A stretch of DNA of 64,000 nucleotides from Haematobia irritans (Eukaryota; Arthropoda; Insecta; Diptera; Muscidae), in contig NC_134401.1 of assembly GCF_050003625.1 (NCBI RefSeq), positions 96,450,852-96,514,851 on the forward strand. Direction: 5' to 3'. The number at the start of each line of letters is the position of its first letter. Position 1 is the stretch's first letter. The notes beneath the pieces were generated by a model. That model had not been told where the DNA came from. It saw only the letters and a list, made by a program, of their open reading frames with translations, and searched no databases. A program made the translations under genes and the position numbers. Positions 56,781 to 64,000 of the stretch are shown in pieces.

Positions 56781-57353
56781 CCCAGCAAAAAAATTTGGAA
56801 GTTCTTTCAAAGCCACAACTTTAAAAGCACTTCCAGAAGATGCACTCCCAATGATGTTCTTTATTTTTACTACCCAGGAATTCCTTTTAATTCAATTTTT
56901 TATAACTTGGATTTTTCATACTTTTAATGGGTAATTTTAACTTTTTTGTTTCAAATAGGTTAAAAACAAAGTAAGAATTCATAAAATGGTACAAATCATT
57001 TAAATTTTGTCCAAAAAATGCTAAATCCATTTTGAAAAAATTGTGAATTTTTGAAAATATTTGAGGTCAAACGTTTCCGACAAGCGTTAGAATCCATTAA
57101 AAATTATAAAAAAAATTTAACAATTATTTATTTGACAAAATATCACAGAATATTTTAATTTACATCCAAAACATTGAGTTCGGATCACACCTAAAGAAGT
57201 GATGCAAATTCAGTGCAACTGCTGTTGAAAGGGAGGACTTCCGTCCTATGACAATCCCATGTTAAATTCATCGCTTCTGCGTCAATTTTGCACCACTTCC
57301 GGATCCAAAAAGAACATTTTCATTACTTTTTTGGCGACGCTTTGTTTGCTGGG
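56781..57353. mobile_element. CCCAGCAAA-ended element, TG duplication
   Basis: A 573-bp element, ends CCCAGCAAAAAAA / TTTGTTTGCTGGG inverted, flanked by TG (56779-56780, 57354-57355). The empty site TATTATGATTATGGAC is at about 43074. An inverted relative is at about 10170-10640. No transposase. Confidence 0.85.
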
Positions 57354-57818
57354 TGATTATGGACTGATATGGACCACTTTTGGCATGGTTGTTAAATATC
57401 ATATACTACCACCACGTAGCAAATATCAACCAGATCGGATGAATTTTGCTTCTCCGAAAGGCACCCGGGGTCAAATCTGGGGATCGGTTTATATGGGGGC
57501 TATATATAATTATGGACTGGTATGAACCAATTCCTGCATGGTTGTTGGATACCATATACTAACATCACGTATCAAATTTCAACCGCATCGGATAAATTTT
57601 GCTCTTCCAAGGGGCTCCAGAGGTCAAATCGGGGGATCGGTTTATATGGGGGCTATATATAATTATGGACCGATTTCGACCAATTTTTACATTGGTGTTA
57701 GAGACCATATATTAACACCACGTACCAAATTTCAGCCAGATCGGATGAAATTTGCTTTTCTAAGAGGCTCCGCAAGCCAAATCGTGGGATCGGGGCTATT
57801 TATAATTATGGACCGATG

Positions 57819-58345
57819 CACCCAAAAAAAAGTGAACCCACCATGGAAGAAAATATAGGTTTATTTTAGAAAATTTTAACTAAAATAGTTTTCTAATTGC
57901 AACATGTTACAAATAAGTTTATAATTTTTGTCAAATTGAAGAAAATTTATTAAAAATAATAAATTTTTTTCTGGTATGTAAGAAAATTTCATATGTTGAA
58001 GGAAACAATTGGATTTAAAAATTGTTAAAATGTCTTTAGCGCTGTACGAAGTTCAAGACAGGTACAATTTTAGTAAAATTTACTCATTTGAGAGAATTAT
58101 GAACTCAATTTAAGCAAACTTCTGCCATTTTAGGAAAATATGAACTAATTTATTTTTTAGTAAAATTGTGCACTATATTTGTATACAACTTTTTTTCTTA
58201 TTTTTAGTTCACATCATTAAAGTTATCAAAAAATTATTCAAATAAGGAACATTTGCTCATATTGTGCAAAATCTGACTAAAATCAACTAATCTTCATGAA
58301 CTAAAATAAAGTTTAGTTGGCATTAGAGCCCCTTTTTTTTGGGTG
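57819..58345. mobile_element. CACCCAAAAAAAA-ended MITE, TG duplication
   Basis: CACCCAAAAAAAAGTGAACCC and, reversed, CACCCAAAAAAAAGGGGCTC are inverted, flanked by TG (57817-57818, 58346-58347). The empty site GGACCGATGTGGACC is at about 43240. It shares end architecture with the CAC-ended elements. Confidence 0.88.
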
Positions 58346-58755
58346 TGTGGACCAATTTTTGCATGGTTGTTAGAGACCATATACCAACACCATCTACCAA
58401 ATTTCAGCCGGATCGGATGAAATTTACTTCTCAAATTTGGGGGTCCGTTTATATGGGGGCTATACGTAAAAGTGGACCGATATGGCCCATTTACAATACC
58501 ATCTGACCTACATTAATAACAACTACTTGTGCCAAGTTTCAAGTCGATACCTTGTTTCGTTCGGAAGTTAGCGTGATTTCAACAGACGGACATGCTTAGA
58601 TCGACTCAGAATTTGACCACGACCCAGAATATATATACTTTATGGGGTCTTAGAGTAATATTTCTATGTTTTACAAACGGCATGACAAAGTTAATATACC
58701 CCCATCTTATGGTGGAGGGTATAAAAATATGAACAAATATAATACTTTCCTTTAT

Positions 58756-59084
58756 TAGGTTAGGTGGCAGCCCGATCTATCAGGCTCACTTAGACTATTC
58801 TGTCCATTGTGATACCACATTGGTGAACTTCTCTATTATCACTGAGTGTTGCCCGATTCCATGTTAAGCTCAAAGACAAGGGACCTCCTTTTTATAGACG
58901 AGTCCGAGCGACGTTCCACATTGCAGTGAAACCACTTAGAGAAGCTTTGAAATGTCACCAGCATTACTGAGGTGGTATAATCCACCGCTGAAAAACTTTT
59001 TGGTGTTTGGTCGAAGCAGGAATCGAACCCACGACTTTGTGTATGCAAGGCAGGCATGCTAACCATTGCACCACGGTGGCTCCC
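58756..59084 (-). mobile_element. tRNA-derived SINE, near full length
   Basis: The reverse complement starts GGGAGCCACCGTGGTGCAATGG. It has B-box GGTTCGATTCC, the body shared with 9201 and 60510, the pre-tail 'cacaatggacagaatagtctaagtgagcc', and ends CCTAACCTAAT. A 4-5 base short tail and imperfect flanks prevented a clear TSD call. Confidence 0.88.
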
Positions 59085-60498
59085 TTACTTTACTACATTA
59101 CATATCAGCCACCCTGCGTTTTGGTGTTCGGTTCGAACTGCATTTGAGCCCATGACCCTCTACGAATTCAAGGCAACCATGCCATGCATTATACCGTAGT
59201 TGGTCTCTAAGAAATGAGAAATTTTGTATTTTCAAATTATGAACTCTCAAACGAACAAAATCTGTGGAATGTTTTTAAACATAAAATTTCTGACAAATAC
59301 ATTTCACTATGTGAGTGTACTAGATATTCCCTTGAGTCACTTACGGTTATTTTTATAAGGAGTTCATATTCCACAGACTTTGTGATTTCATATATGAACA
59401 CATATACTTAGATTCTAGCTTATGTGCCGTTTTCATGCTAACCGACAAAATTTGTGAATATAAACTCCTTACAAGTATGCTATGTTAAATATTGGAAGAA
59501 CAAATATTCCTGAAAGTATGCTACACTAAAAACTATGTATTATAATGTTGCCACATTCAACATCAGAAATGAAGGATTTTTTTTTTTGGACATTTTATGC
59601 TGGCATAGAAAATTTTTATAATCTTCTATGCCCAGGTATCCCCACTTCACTGTGAATCATTCGAACGGGAAAAAAAGATAAGGCAATTGACATATATGGA
59701 AGAAAATTTTACGGATGAATAAATCACAGTCTTGACAAAATTGATTTTATTTGTCAAAGTATTATTGTAACATAGTGTGGTATGTATGTGCTTGTTATTG
59801 CCTGCAGGATTGGTAGCAGGTTTTCCTAATCGATTTTCTTTCGTTTTTTTTTCCACGTTTACCCACATTCCGTCTGCTGTACTCACATTACAAGTACTCG
59901 AGGTAATTGCCCGCAAAGTGCCAACTAAAACAAAACGTGTTCAACAATGTTTTTAGAACAATTAACAAGAACATTTAACATGGGTTGGGAGCAAAATGGA
60001 AACATGAAAGCATGATGATGTCTGTTCGTGTATGTACTGTACAAAGAAAAAAACTCTTCACAAAGTATAACCAATTTGCTATGAATGACAGTAAAAGCAA
60101 AGCTAGACACTTTACTTTGGAATTTATTGGACCATATAAGAGAGAAAAACAAATCGTAGAAATTTGGGACAATTTTGTGGGTTACGATTATTCTCTCCCT
60201 TTTGAAGGAGATAAGTGGCTGGGATACAAAACGAAAAGTTTTAAAATTCTTGGTATGTGGGAAGGTGAAAAGTTTGAACTTTTTTTTTTGTCATTCCGCA
60301 TATCAGATGTGGGTACTTAGCCTTTTATTGACATTACACCGGCAAAAAATGGCATCGATCTGTGAATCATTTACTTTGTGATAAGAAAGATAAGAGAATT
60401 TTTTAATACTGGAATCGTTAAAAAAACAGACTCCAGATATCTAGAATCCAGTTTCAAGTTTGGTACAAGTAAGAAAAATGCCCCACTATGTCTCGAAT
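59085..60498. other. Unassigned sequence
   Basis: A tRNA-like remnant may lie near 59115-59175 ('ggttcgaactgcatttgagcccatgaccct'). The 111-codon plus-strand ORF at 59985 (MGAKWKHESMMMSV...) is the longest non-repeat ORF here, but it has no recognised motif or splice context. No gene is called. Confidence 0.4.
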
Positions 60499-60859
60499 TA
60501 TTGCTATCACCGTGGTGCAATGGTTAGCATGCCCGCCTTGCATACACAAGGTCGTGGGTTCGATTCCTGCTACGACCGAACACCAAAAAGTTTTTCAGCG
60601 GAGGATTATCCCACCTCAGTAATGCTGGTGACATTTCTGAGGGTTACAAAGCTTCTCTAAGTGGTTTCACTGCAATGTGTAACGCCGTTCGGACTCGGCT
60701 ATAAAAAGGAGGTCCCTTGTCGTTGAGCTTAACATGGAATCGGGCAGCACTCAGTGATAAGAGAGAAGTTCACCACTGTGGTATCACAATGGACTGAATA
60801 GTCTAAGTGAGCCTGATACATCGGGCTGCCACATAACCTAACCTAACCTATTGCTATCA
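60499..60859 (+). mobile_element. tRNA-derived SINE with 11-bp target duplication
   Basis: The SINE (60510-60848) is bracketed by TATTGCTATCA (60499-60509 and 60849-60859). The head has A-box TGGTGCAATGG and B-box GGTTCGATTCC; then comes the body 'aacaccaaaaagtttttcagcgg...gaggtcccttgtcg'. The 3' part ATCACAATGGACTGAATAG, 'tctaagtgagcc', is followed by ACATAACCTAACCTAACC. Pol III internal promoters look intact. Confidence 0.92.
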
Positions 60860-60896
60860 TTTGGACTAAAGAATATGCATAGATTAAAAAAACGAT

Positions 60897-61345
60897 TTTA
60901 TTGGAAGTGGTACAAGAACTGGTCCAAAGACATTTTAATGATAGCTAATGACCACCGGAAGCGATAAAGACGTGTACAAGTTAAACTAGGGTGTTTTTAG
61001 GTAAAGCATTCGGATTAGGAGAATTACTCATGTGGGTATCAATGTTCCCGTTGTGGCAATTTAGTTGTAAATTTTTCACTGTTTTAAAGCTTTGAGACTA
61101 TTGTGCCACTACATGCCATACTTATTACACTGTTGTGCCATCTTTTTGCAATGTTGTGCCACTATTTAATAAATTACCTTTTTTAAAGTTTGATTGCAGC
61201 GTCGAATAGTACAACTTGGAGTACTTTTTCACTTTTTCAAACCATAGTGCTATCAAGCGAATAATTGTGACGCCTAAAAATATGCAAAGACAATTTTCAG
61301 TGAAATGGAGATAAAATGATTGTTGGGTTTACTCAGGAACTTATT
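60897..61345 (+). repeat. Segment paralogous to 54910-55370
   Basis: Same order of phrases (ACTGGTCCAAAGACATTT, 'gcattcggattaggagaatta', 'gttgtgccactatttaataaatta', 'gattgttgggtttact') as at 54.9 kb. It is interrupted by the CAC-ended element at 61348. Confidence 0.8.
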
Positions 61346-61480
61346 TGCACCCACAAAAAAATCGCTTCTGTAACATATACCCCAAACACATTTTGCTTCA
61401 AGCATATATATTTTCAGGATTGGTCCAAACAAAATATAGTTTGTATTGTTAAAACATATTATGTTTCACCTTAGGGCATT

Positions 61481-62264
61481 ACCACCACTAGAGGATTGCC
61501 ACAGGGAGGGGTTATATCACCTTTGCTGTGGCTATTGGAGGTGAACGAGGTATTGCTTGGACTGACAAGTAAGGGTGTCAAGGTAGTGGCATACGCGGAT
61601 GACATTGTGATAATTGTATCGAGGAAATTCCTCGATTCTATTTCGGATGTGCTGAGTGAGTCTTTGCAGTATCTCTCGGAATGGACTCTAGGATGCGGTT
61701 TAGGGGTGAACCCTGGTAAGACGGAGTTGGTACTGTTCATCAGGAGGAGAAAGGTTATGGGGTACAAGTCCCCTGAACTCCAGGGCATAAAGTTGACGCT
61801 CTCGAAATCAGCAAGGTACCTAGGAGTTATTTTGGACTCCAGGCTGAACTGGATGGAGAATACTGCCGATCGCATTAAGAGGGCCTATGCGGCACTATAC
61901 TCGTGTCAAAAATTGGTCGGACAGAGATGGGGAATCAGGCCTTCTCTTTTTGGCTGGATTTATACCGCGGTTGTAAGACCTGTGGCCACATATGGCTGTC
62001 ATGTTTGGTGGACGATCGTGAAACACCAAAATCATATATCGAGAATAAATAGGGTAAATAGGACTGCACTCATCTATATGACAGGTGCCATGAGGACCAC
62101 AGCCACTGCCGCTCTGGAGGTACTGATGGGATTTATCCCACTCGATTTACACGTAAGGAAAACGGCTGAACGGACACTTCTGAGACTTAGGAGCTTGAAC
62201 ACGCTGGAGAGGACAGACTGCAGGCATACTGAAATTCTGGCCGGGCAGTATAGAGACGGACCAT
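61481..62264 (+). pseudogene. LINE reverse transcriptase fragment
   Basis: It opens directly with TTRGLPQGGVISPLLWLL (motif B), then VVAYADDIVII (motif C), GLGVNPGKTELVLF (motif D) and ARYLGVILDSRLNW (motif E), then the thumb-like WGIRPSLFGWIYTAVVRP, VWWTIV and PLDLHVRKTAERTLLRL. Fingers and motif A are missing because of 5' truncation. The frame changes near 62265 by a small indel. Confidence 0.88.
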
Positions 62265-63194
62265 ATGGCCACGGAGCATGTTTATCATCACAAACTGACG
62301 TACATTATACCAAGTATGGAAGAATGGGAAGACAGGAGGATACCCTTCGGAACCCTGAACATGTATACGGACGGATCAAAGATGGAGGAAGGAATGGGCA
62401 GTGGAATCTATTGTAGTGAACTAGGAATAAGGGAGTCTTACACGCTGGATAGTGATTGCAGTATTTTTCAGGCTGAGATTTATGCGATCACGAAGGCTGC
62501 TGAGTCGCTGTTGATGAGGCCGTTATACAGAAGCGATATCAGCTTCTTCATCGACAGTCAGGCAGCTATAAAGGCATTGTGCTGTACTGACATAAGGTCT
62601 AGGGTAGTCAGCCGCAGTCGTCGAGAACTCAAGGTTCTCACTGAACAGCATAATATAACTCTGTGCTGGGTACCTGGGCACTATGGGATAATATGAAATG
62701 AGGAAGCGTATGTGCTGGCTAAGGAGGGTGCTCGTGGAACGAACAATGTCCTAGCGGACGTTTTTCCTCCACTATTTTCTTATCATTACAGGATAGAGGT
62801 TAAATATGATGAGCAATGGCGTAGACGCTGGGTCTCTTCGGTTGGTTGCGAGCAAACCAAGTTGATATGGGATGAAAAGAAACGTAGAAACTGCGAAATT
62901 TTGTTGTCGATGAGCAGAGAGGAATTACGGCCACTGATTGGTATTATAACAGGACACAACACACTTGGGAAACACATGGTAAGAATAGGACTTAAAGACG
63001 ATGATATCTGTAGATGGTGCCTGGACCCGGAAGTTACGGAGGACTCGTACCACTTCCTGTGCCAGTGCCCAGCTTTATCCTTTAAAAGAAACAAGATACT
63101 GGACTCCTTTTTCTTTCAGACTCTCATTGATCTACGGGTGTGCAGCTTAAGAAACATACTTGCCTTCATCAGGGCCTCTGGTTGGTCATTCTGA
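62265..63194 (+). pseudogene. LINE RNase H domain and C-terminal knuckle
   Basis: RNase H block: MYTDGSKMEEGMGSGIY, FQAEIYAITKAAES, FFIDSQAAIKAL, CWVPGHYGII. A TGA replaces the codon expected between GII and NEEA. The last catalytic position reads EEAYVLAKEGA, where Tyr stands at the usual Asp. After the stop the frame continues from 62698 to a CRWCLDPEVTEDSYHFLCQC knuckle and stop at 63194. Clearly inactive. Confidence 0.87.
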
Positions 63195-63729
63195 GATTTC
63201 TTTCAAAGAGAACGAGCAGATGGAAGTTTCTGGGACAAAGCGGCCGCCTCGGAAGAAGAAAGATTGAAAAATCACATCGAGGGATCACAATGGACCTATA
63301 CTGGTCTAAGTGGGCATCAATACAAGACATTGATGTCACCCTCTACAACCTAACCTAAACTAGGGCATACACTGGTAGTAAAAATTTTAATGAAATTTTC
63401 TTTGTGTAGATATATTTTTAAGGCGCCAATTGATTACTTCCAATATTTTACTTGCAGCATACTCTCTATGTCTCTCTTTCTAAACACATATTTATTTATA
63501 GAATATTTCCAAATTAATATATGTTTGCATCTAAGCAAATTATATTTACAAACATTTTATGTCCCAAACATAATATGTTCTACCATATTAACATATATGT
63601 CCCAAACATGTTATGCTAGTTTATGAACATTATATGCTTGCACTTAAAAATATTGTGTTAAAAAATTTGAGTTCCAAACATATAATTTTTATACCCAAAC
63701 ATATGACAACAGTCTTTTTCGTCCGTGTG

Positions 63730-64000
63730 GAAAACCACAAACCTGTTTTTAACCTGCTAATATTTTCGTTTCAAAGGAAACTGTGACATTGTTATTTTTA
63801 CTTCAATCAAGCTCAGCAGCCACATAAGTACATAGAAAAAAACATATGCTTTGCCTTCAATTACGAAAATAATTGGTCCAACTAATTTTATTGTATGTTA
63901 GCCTGATATCAATGCTGGCTCGTTATCCTTTTAAATTAATTACTTTACAGATTTTCATAATTTTAATACAAGCTTTCTGGACAGGTGAAGATTCTTAATC
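63730..64000. other. Resumed paralogous segment and MITE fragment
   Basis: GAAACTGTGACATTGTTATT and 'caatcaagctcagcagccacataagtacat' continue the paralogue of 55390-55480. ACATATGCTTTGCCTTCAATTACG resembles the AATT-palindrome MITE of 4445. No gene. Confidence 0.5.

Larger units (their letters stand above)
55812..58727 (+). repeat. 153-bp-unit array element with three nested MITEs
   Basis: It begins ACAAGTATACACGGCCGTAA with GTTCGGCCAGGCCGAATC and ends 'tatggtggagggtataaaaa'. The subterminal TACCCTCCACCAT and ATGGTGGAGGGTA are inverted. Insertions at 56166-56624, 56781-57353 and 57819-58345 break it. Each target is readable, uninterrupted, in the 42.6-kb copy. ORFs (88, 106 codons) are unit translations. 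Confidence 0.85.
61472..63368 (+). mobile_element. 5'-truncated RT/RNase H LINE (Loa/I-superfamily-like) with 8-bp duplication
   Basis: The LINE (61480-63360) lies between TAGGGCAT repeats (61472-61479 and 63361-63368). It begins inside RT, just before motif B, as expected of an incomplete target-primed reverse transcription product. It ends 'tctacaacctaacctaaac'. RNase H excludes jockey. Clade assignment within the I superfamily is tentative. Confidence 0.88.
61348..63727 (+). mobile_element. CAC-ended element (ACATATGTT type) carrying a LINE
   Basis: CACCCACAAAAAAATCGC ... TTTTTCGTCCGTG, flanked by TG (61346-61347, 63728-63729). The paralogous empty site reads CTTATTCGGAAAAACC, with CG in place of TG. 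Without the LINE it is about 490 bp and lacks the tRNA-like pair. Confidence 0.72.

Noticed and set aside
58740..59095. Target duplication for the SINE at 58756
   Set aside because: Only a 6-bp TACTTT similarity could be found on the two sides, which is not convincing.
59985..60320. 111-codon plus-strand ORF (MGAKWKHESMMMSV...)
   Set aside because: Longest unique-looking ORF in the right third, but it has no recognised domain, no splice sites and an antisense ORF of similar length. Not enough to call a gene.

Overview
This window is eukaryotic nuclear DNA, almost certainly from a calyptrate (muscoid, Musca/Stomoxys-like) fly. The base composition is AT-rich with very few exons. Transposons are densely nested, and the families present (DD37E and DD41D Tc1/mariner-type transposases, I-type and jockey-type LINEs, a tRNA-derived SINE ending in CCTAA repeats, arrays of a 153-bp unit) are those expected in higher Diptera. 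The species assignment is inference.

Host coding content is small. A start-codon exon on the minus strand (11448-11495, upstream UTR exon ending at 11670) reads MEKRIDLERRARKANQ and stops at a consensus donor. It matches the N-terminus of fly Anp32a/Mapmodulin. No leucine-rich-repeat exon is seen between it and base 1, so bases 1-11447 appear to be its first coding intron. A second minus-strand exon (49665-49924) has an excellent polypyrimidine/AG acceptor, an open frame and a stop. It is the last coding exon of an unidentified gene whose upstream exons were not found.

Layout. 1-11447: intron with a tandem repeat, MITEs, a SINE with target duplication and a 57-bp poly-A run. 11.4-13.2 kb: 5' end of the Anp32a-like gene. 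13.2-26.7 kb: deeply nested non-autonomous elements (TTA/TAA-duplicating MITEs, hAT-like, MULE-like, a CCCTGCC-ended family with 2-bp duplications, and a CGATA-rich palindromic MITE). 27.9-34.5 kb: a DD37E transposon with an open transposase, split by a 5.3-kb I-type LINE. 34.9-37.2 kb: a 281-bp (TA)n tract and a 153-bp-unit array. 39.6-42.2 kb: a MITE and a broken jockey-type LINE interrupted by a deleted DD37E copy. 42.6-46.9 kb: 153-bp-unit array and CAC-ended elements carrying divergent tRNA-like pairs. 47.0-48.3 kb: a complete DD41D element with an open 361-codon transposase. 49.7 kb: host exon. 51.1-54.8 kb: a second CAC-ended element holding an internally deleted DD41D copy between two 950-bp direct repeats. 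55.8-58.7 kb: a unit array with three nested MITEs. 58.7-63.7 kb: two SINEs and a 5'-truncated RT/RNase H LINE whose 3' end matches the SINE tail.

The elements interact rather than forming a pathway. The SINE appears to borrow the LINE's 3' end. MITEs insert into each other so that paralogous copies supply empty sites. The DD41D copy seems to have mediated an unequal exchange. The least expected structures are (i) two divergently oriented tRNA-like units with a conserved spacer of about 110 bp, seen three times, and (ii) several TIR families with 2-bp target duplications.
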